From NCBI GenBank assembly GCA_043802345.1, contig JAZDLC010000370.1, positions 1-9,237 of the forward strand: a stretch of DNA of 9,237 nucleotides. The letters run 5' to 3'. The translations under genes and the position numbers were made by a program. Each line of letters begins with the position of its first letter. Within the stretch, counting starts at the first letter, position 1. Below the pieces are notes generated by a model. That model made no database searches. It was not told the origin of the DNA and saw only the letters and a list, made by a program, of their open reading frames with translations. Shown here one piece after another: positions 1-7,613 of this stretch. This DNA is from JAZDLC01 sp043802345 (GTDB taxonomy: Bacteria > Planctomycetota > B15-G4 > JADJEK01).

Positions 1-290
1 ACTTCCAGGTCATTCCCTTCGGCGAGAGCCGAACGCGCACCATCGAGATCACCAACGGTGACCCGGAGCTGCCGTACGTGATCGCCTCCGTGGAACTCGA
101 CTCGAAGTACCAGGAACTGATCTCGGTCGAACTGGAGACGCTGGAAGTCGGCAAGCACTACAAGATCCACCTGACCACCGATCCCAAGCTGGACGCGCGC
201 TTCTTCCGCGGTGTGGTGAAGGTCAAGGCCGAGCACCAGGACATTCCGGTGAAGGAAGTAAACTTCCACGGCTGGGTCAAGAAGAGCTGA
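1..290 (+). CDS. DUF1573-like beta-sandwich protein, C-terminal fragment
   Basis: This is the 3' end of a gene that begins before the window; the reading frame enters at base 3 and stops at TGA 288-290, leaving about 95 residues. The visible part reads as an Ig-like/DUF1573-type domain: a 'PFGESRTRTIEITN' strand pair, then 'LEVGKHYKIHLTTDPKL', then a glycine-containing 'RFFRGVVKVKAEH' strand and a closing 'VNFHGWVKK'. This is the pattern of an extracytoplasmic beta-sandwich whose strands are linked by 'G.xy.v.vt.dP' turns. Proteins of this type are usually exported and often act as adhesive or scaffold modules; no enzymatic motif is visible. The next gene begins inside this stop codon, so the two are probably co-transcribed and translationally coupled. 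The N-terminus, any signal peptide and the number of repeats lie outside the window. The family assignment rests on pattern resemblance and is moderate; the coding call is strong. Confidence 0.7.
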   Translation, partial: FQVIPFGESRTRTIEITNGDPELPYVIASVELDSKYQELISVELETLEVGKHYKIHLTTDPKLDARFFRGVVKVKAEHQDIPVKEVNFHGWVKKS

Positions 291-1804
291 AGCAGATCTC
301 GCACCGCCTCCTCTCCATTGGGACGCTCCTCGTCCTCGCCGCCGCCAGCGGATGCGGCGAGGACGTCGAGCGTCCCAATGTCATCCTGATCTCGATCGAC
401 ACCCTCCGCCCGGATCACCTCGGCTGCTACGGCCACGAGGCCCCCACCTCGCCGAACATCGACGCCCTGGCCCGTTCAGGGACCCGCTTCGCCCGCGTTC
501 ACTCCTCCACCACCTGGACCCTCCCGGCCCACCTCTCGCTCCTGACCGGACTGCCGGACGACCTTCATGGAGTCGTCCATGACGTGGTCCCGCTGGACCC
601 GCACCGCACCCTCTTGGCTGAACGGTTCCAGCAAGCCGGGTACGCCACCGCCGGCTTCTTTGGGGGGCCCTACCTCCACGGGTTGTTCGGCTTCGCGAGA
701 GGGTTCGACAGCTACCTCGACTGCAGCGGAGGGACTCTCTCCCGGGAAGGTTGGCCCTCGCCGGATGACCCCGGCTCCGCGGACGAGAAGATCGACCGGA
801 TCGAGAACGAGTCGCACAGGATCCGCACCGCCGAGCGCACCGAGCAGGCGGTGGAGCAGTTCCTGGAGGAGCATGGCGACGAGCCGTTCTTCCTCTTCAT
901 TCATCACTGGGACGTCCACTTCGACTTCAACGCCCCACAGGAGTTCGTCGACCTCTTCGCGCCGGAGTACCAGGGGCGCCTTTCGATGCGCGAGTTCATG
1001 AAGAACCCGGACATCAACCCCTCGATGGATGAGGCGGACCGCCAGTACCTGCTCGCCTGCTACGACGCCGAGATCCGGTCCGTGGACCACCAGATCGGAA
1101 AGCTCCGGGAGAAGCTGGAACGGATCGGGGTGCTCGAGAACACCTACATCGTCATCACCGCGGACCACGGGGAGCAGTTCTTCGAGCATGGCATGAAGGG
1201 ACACCGGATCGACCTGTACGAGGAGACGCTCAGGATCCCACTGATCATCACCGGGCCTGGCGTGCGGCCCGCTCAGGTGGTCGAGCGGCAGGCGAGGATC
1301 TTCGACATCATGCCGACAGTGCTCTCCCTCGCCCGGCTGCCGCCCGTCTCCGATGCCTACGGAGTGTCGCTGCACCCGCTGCTGCGGGGAGAGGATCCGC
1401 CAGGCCTGTCGAACCTGCCGATCGTCGCCGAGCTGTTCCTCTCGCCGGAGGAGGATCCCGGCCACTACACGCGGCACCTGGCCGTGGGGCGGTCCGGCAG
1501 GAAGCTGATCCAGGCGACCCGCCACGCCTTTGTTCCCAATGAGCCGGTCCGTCTCGGCGTGCCAGGAGTGGCCCCCCCACTCATCAGGCTGTTCGACCTG
1601 AAGCTGGACCCGGGGGAGCAACGCGAACTTTCCCTCCATGCCCCGGAGCTCCTGGAGGAGATGCAAATCCTCCTCGCTCGCGTGGAAGACGGCCTGGCAA
1701 CAAAGCGCGCCTCGCTGAAGAGGGCCGGCCAGACCGCGGTGCGCGCCCTGGATCCGGACGTGGATCGCATGCTGCGGGAAAACGGGTACGTGAAGGGGGG
1801 TTAG
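287..1804 (+). CDS. Sulfatase-superfamily lipoprotein with Thr nucleophile (CTG start)
   Basis: Predicted 505-residue exported enzyme of the alkaline phosphatase/sulfatase superfamily. No in-frame ATG, GTG or TTG lies early enough; the first (GTG 584) would remove the active site. The chosen CTG at 287 overlaps the upstream TGA and gives a lipoprotein signal: K2, R7, a hydrophobic core at residues 8-20 and the lipobox A-S-G-C with Cys23. The mature protein opens with 'PNVILISIDTLRPDHLGCYG' (Asp38), then 'TLPAHLSLLTG' at 78-88, 'FFLFIHHWDVH' near 204-214, and 'ITADHGEQFFEHGMKGH' with Asp293, His294 and His306. In true sulfatases residue 78 is Cys or Ser, which matures to formylglycine in CxPxR. 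Here it is Thr in TxPxH, as in phosphotransferases such as LtaS, where the metal is bound by an acidic residue, Thr, Asp and His. A phosphodiesterase or phospho-transferase role is therefore at least as likely as sulfate hydrolysis. The substrate is unknown. Confidence 0.85.
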   Translation: MKQISHRLLSIGTLLVLAAASGCGEDVERPNVILISIDTLRPDHLGCYGHEAPTSPNIDALARSGTRFARVHSSTTWTLPAHLSLLTGLPDDLHGVVHDVVPLDPHRTLLAERFQQAGYATAGFFGGPYLHGLFGFARGFDSYLDCSGGTLSREGWPSPDDPGSADEKIDRIENESHRIRTAERTEQAVEQFLEEHGDEPFFLFIHHWDVHFDFNAPQEFVDLFAPEYQGRLSMREFMKNPDINPSMDEADRQYLLACYDAEIRSVDHQIGKLREKLERIGVLENTYIVITADHGEQFFEHGMKGHRIDLYEETLRIPLIITGPGVRPAQVVERQARIFDIMPTVLSLARLPPVSDAYGVSLHPLLRGEDPPGLSNLPIVAELFLSPEEDPGHYTRHLAVGRSGRKLIQATRHAFVPNEPVRLGVPGVAPPLIRLFDLKLDPGEQRELSLHAPELLEEMQILLARVEDGLATKRASLKRAGQTAVRALDPDVDRMLRENGYVKGG

Positions 1805-1843
1805 GGGGCCGGCGTTCTTTTCGGGGTCGGAATCGGCAGCTGC

Positions 1844-1858
1844 GGCCGTTTGGCGGCC
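1844..1858. terminator. Weak GC hairpin between convergent genes
   Basis: In the 124-base gap between the stop codons of the sulfatase-like gene and the TPR gene, GGCCG (1844-1848) and CGGCC (1854-1858) can pair around a 5-base loop. No run of T follows on either strand, so this is not a classical intrinsic terminator. Its position between two convergent genes is the only other support. The rest of the gap shows nothing recognisable. Confidence 0.2.
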
Positions 1859-1928
1859 TCCATGAAAACGATCCGTTCCTCTCGCACTTTCGCGTGTTTC
1901 GTAGTTCCTCTTCTCTGCTTCGGGCCAA

Positions 1929-2540
1929 CTACCCCTTCAACCTCGCCAGCACCGCCCGGACCTGCTCCATGTCGACGATCCCCTCCGGCTCGCTCGACTC
2001 CGCCAGACCCGCCTCGATCAGCCGGCGCGCCTCGGCCAGATCCTGAAAGCGGGAAGGCCTGGCCAGCGCCAGCCCCAGGAGAATGTTCGCCGCGGCGGAA
2101 TACTGCCCGCCGAGCGCGGCTTGCTTCAGGGGCCCTTCCGCCAGGTTGAAGTCGTCCCGTTCCCCGGTCTCGATGAAACGAGCCATCCTGGATCGCGCCC
2201 GGAAGAAGCGAATGTCCTCCTCCGCCTCGGCATCCGCGACCAGGGCTTCCGCCTTCTCCAGGGCCGCCAGGGCATCCGCCTGCCTGCCACGGCCATGGAA
2301 CGCCCGCGCCTGCATCACGAACAGCCGCCAGTCATCAGGGTAGAGCTGAATCGCGTCCGCCGCGAGGCGGAGCGCCTCGGAGTAGTCCTTGCGACCCAGC
2401 AGGGCCTGTTCGATCTCCTCACGGACGAGGGAGTGGGCGGCAGCCGCTTCCTGCTGTCTCAGAACAGCCCGGACCACGAAGAAGAGGATCAGCGCCACGA
2501 TGACGCCGCAGGAAATGCGAAAAAGGATCCGGAGATTCAT
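1929..2540 (-). CDS. Membrane-anchored TPR-like protein
   Basis: A 203-residue protein with a short basic N-terminus (R4, R8), one hydrophobic segment at about residues 10-26 ('CGVIVALILFFVV'), and a helical remainder. It looks like a signal anchor with the C-terminal part outside the membrane. The soluble part has tetratricopeptide-type spacing: 'YSEALRLAADAIQLYPDDWRL' near 53-73, 'FHGRGRQADALAALEKAEAL' near 81-100, then a more diverged pair including 'ANILLGLALA' and 'LAEARRLIEAGLA'. TPR arrays hold protein partners, so a scaffold role is likely, but no partner can be named. There is no Shine-Dalgarno sequence before ATG 2538-2540. The gene converges on the sulfatase-like gene. The function beyond 'TPR-like' is unknown. 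Confidence 0.75.
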   Translation of the reverse strand: MNLRILFRISCGVIVALILFFVVRAVLRQQEAAAAHSLVREEIEQALLGRKDYSEALRLAADAIQLYPDDWRLFVMQARAFHGRGRQADALAALEKAEALVADAEAEEDIRFFRARSRMARFIETGERDDFNLAEGPLKQAALGGQYSAAANILLGLALARPSRFQDLAEARRLIEAGLAESSEPEGIVDMEQVRAVLARLKG

Positions 2541-2546
2541 GGACGC

Positions 2547-2576
2547 AATCTACGCCGCCAACGCCGCAGAAATCAA
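2547..2576 (-). promoter_or_regulatory. Candidate promoter, possibly leaderless, for the TPR gene
   Basis: On the minus strand TTGATT (2576-2571) is followed after 18 bases by TAGATT (2552-2547), a fair match to sigma-70 -35 and -10 boxes. The -10 box lies six bases before the ATG, so transcription would begin at about the start codon and give a leaderless mRNA. That agrees with the absence of a ribosome binding site. Short boxes like these arise by chance, so confidence is low. Confidence 0.3.
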
Positions 2577-2638
2577 TGCGTCACGATCGCCAGGGGTACC
2601 GCCAGAACCCCGCCACGCAAGAGTCGAGAAGAGTCACG

Positions 2639-2836
2639 TCAGGAGGGGCTTGCCTCGATCGCCAGATCTTCGCCGCTCTCTGTTGGCTCTGAATTCGACG
2701 TCTCCGCTGCGGACACGTATTTCGAATCGAGAACAGAACCACACACGTTGCAAATCAGGCGAATACACAGAGCCCCTCCCGGTTCGAGAATCTGCTCCTC
2801 TCGAACATCAAAAATACTGCAAGGGCAGCTCTCCAT
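2639..2836 (-). CDS. Possible small cysteine-rich (zinc-ribbon-like) protein
   Basis: This open frame encodes 65 residues from ATG 2836. G-rich sequence (GGGGGGA) a few bases upstream could serve as a ribosome binding site; a GTG at 2890 would add 18 residues. The product starts 'MESCPCSIFDV' and continues with 'LICNVCGSVLDSKY', so Cys4/Cys6 and Cys29/Cys32 could bind zinc as a CxC plus CxxC pair; Cys24 is a further cysteine. The C-terminal 25 residues are acidic and rich in Ser, Glu and Ala, as in a disordered tail. The coding base use is less GC-biased than in the flanking genes. It matches no family I recognise. It may be a genuine orphan small protein or a chance frame in a gap. It would lie downstream of the pseudokinase gene on the same strand. 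Confidence 0.45.
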   Translation of the reverse strand: MESCPCSIFDVREEQILEPGGALCIRLICNVCGSVLDSKYVSAAETSNSEPTESGEDLAIEASPS

Positions 2837-3032
2837 CAAAGTCCCCCCAAAGGAGTCAGCCAGGTACGGTCGCCCCGTAATATGGAGCACCCATGTCCAA
2901 GCCCGTTACAAAATCACCAGCGGCCAGAACCTGGATCCGGGATCACCACTCCCCCAAAATCTCAACCAGCCGCGTACGCCTCCAGTCCTTTTTCTTCGTC
3001 CACATTACCCGTTAAGCGTTTTTATTTAGCTC
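2837..3032. other. AT-richer intergenic stretch
   Basis: This 196-base stretch lies between the stop codon of the pseudokinase gene and the candidate small cysteine-rich gene. It is visibly richer in A and T than the flanks, with runs of T near 2988-2996 and 3019-3025. No stem-loop followed by T on the minus strand, no tRNA and no convincing promoter could be seen. The small gene could share a transcript with the pseudokinase or have its own promoter here. Confidence 0.5.
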
Positions 3033-4667
3033 TTATTTCACCGTCAATTGACGATATGCGAAGAAGATCAAGGCGTTTGCATCTTCCAAGCTGCCTTGGA
3101 CGAGACGTTCCCGAGCAGGAGAATGTTCGATAAAAGACTCATACTTCTCCCTGGCCTTCTCGAGCAGAGCGATGGCTTGCTTCAGTTGTGCATTCTTCTC
3201 AGCCGGGCTCAGCTTCGCCTCTCGCAGCTCCGCCAGCACCGCCTTGCCGTCCTTGAGGAGCTGGTTTCCCTCCCGCATCTGCGATCGGTCGTAATCGGCC
3301 GTGCCACCGCTCGAGGCGGCCTGCTGTTTTCGTTTGTCCGCCAGCTCCTGGAGAATCTGGTCCGCCAGGGCCGTCGCCTCCTCTCCCAGCGCATCTCTGC
3401 CGCCCGTGGCTCCCTCGGCGCCGCCCATGGCGCCATCAGTCGAGGGATCCTCCAGAGCGGCCAGGAGGCCTGCCGCCGGCTCGCTGGGCGGCTCCAGTCG
3501 ATCGAGGAGTGCCTGGGGCTCCGGTAGCGCCTGCTCCTGCCGGGGCCGACCGGTCCAGAACTCGCGCATGGCTCCGCCAGCGCCGATCGACAGCAGTCCC
3601 ACTCCCAGGAGGGCCAGGGCCAGGACGCCGACCATCAGCGGGATCTTCCGGGTGGAAGCGCGTTGCTCCGGCGCCTCCGCCCGCTCCGCCGCCGCCGGAG
3701 AGGACTTGTCCGACCCGCTGCCAGCCCTGGGTGAACGTCTCGCGGTCACGTTGACCGGCTGCCTCGCCCGCGTTCCCGTGGGGGTTCGACCCAGCCCCTC
3801 GGCCCAGCCGATCCGCTCCAGTACCGCCAGGGCCTCGGCCGGTGACGGCGCGCGACCCGCCGATTCCAGCAGAATGCGCACCGCCTGGGCTGTGGCTGGA
3901 GAGCAGGCGTTCTTCAGCGCCTCGGGGAAGCCCCCCACTCCCGCAGGCCGAGCTGGTTTCAGCCCCGCGATCAGATGGCAGGCGAGATGGGCCAGGGCCG
4001 ACAAGTCCCTGCCAGCGTGCGAGAGGTCCAGAAAGGCCGGGTCGGCGCCTGCCCCCCCTCCCGGAACGGCCCCGACCGCCTCCTCGAGGAAACCTGGCAG
4101 GACGACCGGAGGCAGCAGCGACACCTCTCCGCCGTCCAAGAGGGTCGCCCCACCCGGCAAGAGAACGCCGTGGGACGCTCCCTGGCGAAACAGCCCGGCG
4201 AGGATCGTCGCAATCCGGCTTAGGATCGGTTTCGACTTCAGCTCGCCGAGGACCGGGGTGCTCAGGAGATCGCGCCCGAGTTCCCCGGCCAGGACCACGC
4301 CCAGCAGATCCCCGTGCTGAACAACCTGCTCGATCCGGACCAGCCCGTCCACGTCCATGGTGCCAGAGCGTTTCACACCCGCGAAAACGGCCCCAGCCAG
4401 CGCGGGATCGTGAAACAGGACCAGGGAACGGTCACCGCTCCCCTGGAGGCGAAACCGCCTCGCCACCGAGTCCCTGCCAGTCTCGGCGAGGACCTTCAGT
4501 CCGGGAATACTCGGCAGGTTGGACAACAGAGACCTCACGCGACCATGCGCCCGTACACGGACCGGCACGGAAACAGGCACCTTATATCGGAGCGGGACGG
4601 CGGAATCCGCCTCTTCCAACGCACGCAGATGATACGTGCGTGCGCACCTCTGGCAACCGTTTCGCAT
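3033..4667 (-). CDS. Transmembrane pseudokinase-like protein
   Basis: A 544-residue protein. It begins with a CxxC pair (Cys5, Cys8) that could be half a zinc site. Residues about 60-290 follow the layout of a Hanks-type Ser/Thr kinase: an N-lobe strand 'RSLVLFHDPALA' (80-91), hinge 'GELGRDL' (128-134), helix 'ILSRIATILAGL' (148-159), catalytic-loop equivalent 'HGVLLPGGATLLDGGEVSLL' (166-185), and C-lobe helix 'DLSALAHLACHLIAGLKP' (221-238). The catalytic residues are gone: HxDxKP has become HGVLLP, DFG is replaced by LPP, and the N-lobe lysine is apparently absent. A Ser/Ala-rich linker (296-340) leads to one membrane span (about 343-362). Beyond it are a Pro/Gly-rich linker and a charged helical region (430-544), probably periplasmic. 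A non-catalytic scaffold or sensor role is inferred. The start at ATG 4667 lacks a clear ribosome binding site. The gene is divergent from polA. Confidence 0.75.
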   Translation of the reverse strand: MRNGCQRCARTYHLRALEEADSAVPLRYKVPVSVPVRVRAHGRVRSLLSNLPSIPGLKVLAETGRDSVARRFRLQGSGDRSLVLFHDPALAGAVFAGVKRSGTMDVDGLVRIEQVVQHGDLLGVVLAGELGRDLLSTPVLGELKSKPILSRIATILAGLFRQGASHGVLLPGGATLLDGGEVSLLPPVVLPGFLEEAVGAVPGGGAGADPAFLDLSHAGRDLSALAHLACHLIAGLKPARPAGVGGFPEALKNACSPATAQAVRILLESAGRAPSPAEALAVLERIGWAEGLGRTPTGTRARQPVNVTARRSPRAGSGSDKSSPAAAERAEAPEQRASTRKIPLMVGVLALALLGVGLLSIGAGGAMREFWTGRPRQEQALPEPQALLDRLEPPSEPAAGLLAALEDPSTDGAMGGAEGATGGRDALGEEATALADQILQELADKRKQQAASSGGTADYDRSQMREGNQLLKDGKAVLAELREAKLSPAEKNAQLKQAIALLEKAREKYESFIEHSPARERLVQGSLEDANALIFFAYRQLTVK

Positions 4668-4741
4668 CGGATTCGTGGCCGCAGGTGCCCGGTCAATCCA
4701 GGAAATCCTCTATATTCGCGGCTCGACTCGCGAACTGGTGC
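4668..4741. promoter_or_regulatory. Divergent intergenic region between pseudokinase gene and polA
   Basis: These 74 bases must carry both 5' ends if each gene has its own promoter. A TATATT at 4711-4716 could be a -10 box for polA, but no matching -35 box sits 16-18 bases upstream. TTGACC reads on the minus strand at 4696-4691 as a possible -35 box for the pseudokinase gene, without a good -10 partner. Neither gene has an evident Shine-Dalgarno sequence. Confidence 0.3.
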
Positions 4742-7528
4742 ATGCCCATGACCTCACTCCTTCCCTTCCCCGACTCGAACAGGCCCGGCCCGTCGCCTGA
4801 CCAGCGTCCTGGCAGGTCCCGCAAGGGACGGCTGTTCCTGCTGGACGGCACGGCCCTGGCCTACCGCAGCCACTTCGCCATGATCCGGCAGCCCCTGCTC
4901 ACCTCCACCGGGCAGAACATCTCGGCCCTGTTCGTGTTCGCCAACACCCTGTTCAGGATCCTGGAGAGCGAGCATCCGGACTATCTGGCGGTCGCCTTCG
5001 ACCCGAAAGGGAAGACCTTCCGGCACGAGATGTACGAGCCGTACAAGGCCACACGCGAGAAGACGCCCGACGAGCTGGTGGAGATCTTCCCGGCGCTGAG
5101 GGAACTGGTCGAGGCGTTCGCGGCCCCCATCGTGGAGGTCCCTGGATTCGAGGCGGACGATGTGATTGCAACTCTCGCCAGGGCCGCGGCGAAGGCGGGG
5201 AACGAGGTCTACATCGTCACGGGCGACAAGGACTTTCTCCAGATCGTCTCCCCGCGCATCCAGCTCTACAACATCCTCCGGGCGGATACCGACGTGACGA
5301 TTCAGGGCGAGCAGGCCGCCCGCGAGAAGTTCGGCGTGGGGCCTGATCGGGTCGTCGACGTGCTCGCGCTGATGGGAGACTCCAGCGACAACGTCCCCGG
5401 GGTGGCGGGCATCGGTCCGAAAACCGCCGCGAAGCTGATTTCGGAATACGGCAGCCTGGAGGAGCTCTACGACCGGCTCCCTGACATCTCCAAGGCAGGG
5501 CTGCGGGAGAAGCTGGAGCAGCATCGGGACATGGCCTTCCTGTCCAAGCGGCTGGTCACGCTCGACCTCGAGGCGCCGGTGACGTTCGACGAGACCTCCT
5601 TCCGCTACGTTGGCCCGGACGCCGAGAAGCTGATTCCGCTCTTCAAGCGGTACGAAATCCACTCCCTGATGCGGCGCGTGAGCGTGGATCAGGCGCATGA
5701 CGATCACCACTACCACCTGGTCGACAATCAGGAGACCTGGCGGGAGTTCCTGGACCTTCTGGCATCGGCGAAATCGTTCGTCTTCGACACCGAGACCACA
5801 TCGGTCCACGCCATGATCGCCGACCTGGTCGGGATCTCGATCTCCTTCCGCGAGCGGGAGGCGTACTACCTGCCGATGAATCTCGAGCCGCCGCTCTTCC
5901 AGAACATGGGAGGCGATAGGGCGCAGTTCCTGAAGGAGCTGCGCGGCCCTTTCGCCGACCCGGCGGTCAAGAAGCGGGCCCAGAACGCCAAGTACGACCT
6001 GCTGGTTCTCGAGCGGGCCGGCCTGGCCGTGGACGGGATCGACTTCGACACGATGATCGCGTCGTACTGCGTTTCCCCCGGAGAGTTCCGGCACAACCTG
6101 GATCACCTCGCCCTCAAGTACCTCAACTTCCAGAAGGTGCCCACCTCCGCCCTGCTCGGCACCGGCCGCTCCCAGATCACCATGGACCACGTGGATGTGG
6201 CGAAGGTCAGCGACTATGCGGGCGAAGACGTGGACATCACCGGACGCCTGATCCCGCTGCTGGAAAAGGAAATGGAAGAGGCCGGCGTCAGCGAACTGTT
6301 CCGCACGGTCGAGATGCCGCTCCTTCGAGTGCTCGCCGACATGGAGAGAAGAGGCGTCTCCCTGGATCTCGAACTCCTCGCCGCCATTTCGACCGACCTG
6401 GAGCACCGGATCGAGGAGCTCGAGGCGGCGATTCACGAGCTGGCGGGCGAGCAATTCAACATCAACTCCCCGCGCCAGCTCGGGCCGATCCTCTTCGAGA
6501 AGCTGGAGATCCACAAGCAGTTCGGCGGCAAGAAGCCGCGCCGGACCAAGACAGGGTACTCCACCGACGCCGGGGTGCTGGAGTCTCTGAGAGAGCATCC
6601 CCTTCCCGAGAAGATCTTGGAGTATCGGGCGCTCGGCAAGCTGAAGAGCACCTACGTGGACGCGCTCCCCGAGCTGGTGCATCCCGAAACCGGGCGGATC
6701 CACACCTCCTACAATCAGACCGTGGCCGCGACCGGCAGGCTCTCCTCGTCCGATCCGAATCTCCAGAACATCCCGATCCGCACCGAAGAGGGGAAGAAGA
6801 TCCGGCGGGCGTTCATCCCCGGCAGGCAGAGCAACAGTCTCCTCGCCGCCGACTACTCGCAGGTCGAGCTGAGGATCATGGCGCATCTCTCGGGAGACGA
6901 ACAGCTCTGCCGCGCCTTCCGCTCCGGCGCGGACGTTCACCGCTGGACAGCCGGCCAGATCTTCGGCCTGAAGGTGGACGAGGTGCCCCCGGAACTCCGG
7001 GCCCGGGCCAAGACAATCAACTTCGGCGTGATCTACGGCATGGGCCCCCAGCGCCTTGCCGCCCAGACCGCGCTCACCGTGAAAGAGGCTGCCGAGTTCA
7101 TCGAGGCGTACTTCAAGACCTTCTCGGGGGTGAAGCTGTTCCTGGACAGGACCCTGGAGGAGGCCGCGGCCAGAGGGTATGTGACCACCCTGCTGGGGCG
7201 CAGAAGGTACATCACCGAACTCGACTCCCCCCATCCCCGGGTGGCGGCGGCAGCAAGGAACGTGGCGGTCAACACGCCGATCCAGGGGAGCGCGGCCGAC
7301 TTGATCAAGGTCGCGATGATCCGGCTCCATGAGCGGCTGATCAAGGAGGTGGTTGCAGCCCGCATGATCATGCAGGTGCACGATGAACTCGTGCTGGAGG
7401 TTCCGGACGGGGAGTTGGAGCAGGTGCGGGAGATCGTGGTGGAGGTGATGACCGGGGCGCTGGAGTTGTCGGTGCCGCTGGTGGTCGATGTCGGGGTGGG
7501 GAAGAACTGGCTGGAGGCGCATGGGTAG
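4742..7528 (+). CDS. polA: DNA polymerase I
   Basis: A full-length 928-residue family A DNA polymerase that fills gaps and removes RNA primers during replication and repair. The 5' nuclease domain (about 30-310) has 'LFLLDGTALAYR' with Asp35, 'GFEADDVIA', 'TGDKDFLQ' and 'MGDSSDNVPGVAGIGPKTA'. The 3'-5' exonuclease domain (about 325-510) keeps the proofreading residues: 'FDTETTS' (Asp349, Glu351), 'NAKYDL' (Asp419) and 'YAGEDVDIT' (Tyr492, Asp496). The polymerase domain has motif A 'ADYSQVELR' (Asp704), motif B 'RARAKTINFGVIYG' (Lys757, Phe761, Tyr765) and motif C 'MQVHDELVLEVP' (His880, Asp881). Numbering runs almost in step with the E. coli enzyme. The frame stays open for 900 bases upstream, but conserved sequence begins only after 4820, so ATG 4742 (or 4748) is the sensible start. 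An extra 25-residue Pro/Arg-rich leader precedes the first conserved strand. Confidence 0.97.
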   Translation: MPMTSLLPFPDSNRPGPSPDQRPGRSRKGRLFLLDGTALAYRSHFAMIRQPLLTSTGQNISALFVFANTLFRILESEHPDYLAVAFDPKGKTFRHEMYEPYKATREKTPDELVEIFPALRELVEAFAAPIVEVPGFEADDVIATLARAAAKAGNEVYIVTGDKDFLQIVSPRIQLYNILRADTDVTIQGEQAAREKFGVGPDRVVDVLALMGDSSDNVPGVAGIGPKTAAKLISEYGSLEELYDRLPDISKAGLREKLEQHRDMAFLSKRLVTLDLEAPVTFDETSFRYVGPDAEKLIPLFKRYEIHSLMRRVSVDQAHDDHHYHLVDNQETWREFLDLLASAKSFVFDTETTSVHAMIADLVGISISFREREAYYLPMNLEPPLFQNMGGDRAQFLKELRGPFADPAVKKRAQNAKYDLLVLERAGLAVDGIDFDTMIASYCVSPGEFRHNLDHLALKYLNFQKVPTSALLGTGRSQITMDHVDVAKVSDYAGEDVDITGRLIPLLEKEMEEAGVSELFRTVEMPLLRVLADMERRGVSLDLELLAAISTDLEHRIEELEAAIHELAGEQFNINSPRQLGPILFEKLEIHKQFGGKKPRRTKTGYSTDAGVLESLREHPLPEKILEYRALGKLKSTYVDALPELVHPETGRIHTSYNQTVAATGRLSSSDPNLQNIPIRTEEGKKIRRAFIPGRQSNSLLAADYSQVELRIMAHLSGDEQLCRAFRSGADVHRWTAGQIFGLKVDEVPPELRARAKTINFGVIYGMGPQRLAAQTALTVKEAAEFIEAYFKTFSGVKLFLDRTLEEAAARGYVTTLLGRRRYITELDSPHPRVAAAARNVAVNTPIQGSAADLIKVAMIRLHERLIKEVVAARMIMQVHDELVLEVPDGELEQVREIVVEVMTGALELSVPLVVDVGVGKNWLEAHG

Positions 7529-7555
7529 GCGGGGACGGGGATCATCTCCTCCGCC

Positions 7556-7613
7556 TGCTCGTACTCGAATCGTGGAGGATTGACCGCGTGTGACGGCTCG
7601 AGTACGAGTACCG
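7556..7613. repeat. Imperfect inverted repeat, copy 1
   Basis: Bases 7556-7573 pair with 7593-7610 over 18 positions with one mismatch and two G-T pairs, leaving a 19-base loop; the core CTCGTACTCGA is an 11-base perfect match. The element begins TCGTACTCGAATCG and ends CGAGTACGAGTACCG. A second copy with the same ends lies about 180 bases further on. It starts 28 bases after the polA stop codon in the gap between convergent genes, the usual setting of REP-type elements or bidirectional terminators. No T-run follows. Confidence 0.75.

Noticed and set aside
476..1666. A 396-codon minus-strand frame opposite the sulfatase-like gene.
   Set aside because: It lies fully opposite a gene with clear active-site motifs and has no recognisable domain; it is a composition artefact.
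2121..3029. A 302-codon plus-strand frame across the TPR gene and the following gap.
   Set aside because: It overlaps the TPR gene in antisense, is Arg/Ser/Pro-rich and shows no domain or plausible start region.
3043..3052. The perfect palindrome GTCAATTGAC.
   Set aside because: It is inside the last codons of the pseudokinase gene, is a single copy and is short enough to be chance.
3842..4741. The polA reading frame stays open for 900 bases upstream, giving a possible 1228-residue protein.
   Set aside because: The extension is antisense to the pseudokinase gene, is Pro/Arg/Ser-rich low-complexity translation typical of a GC-rich shadow frame, and conserved polymerase sequence begins only after 4820.
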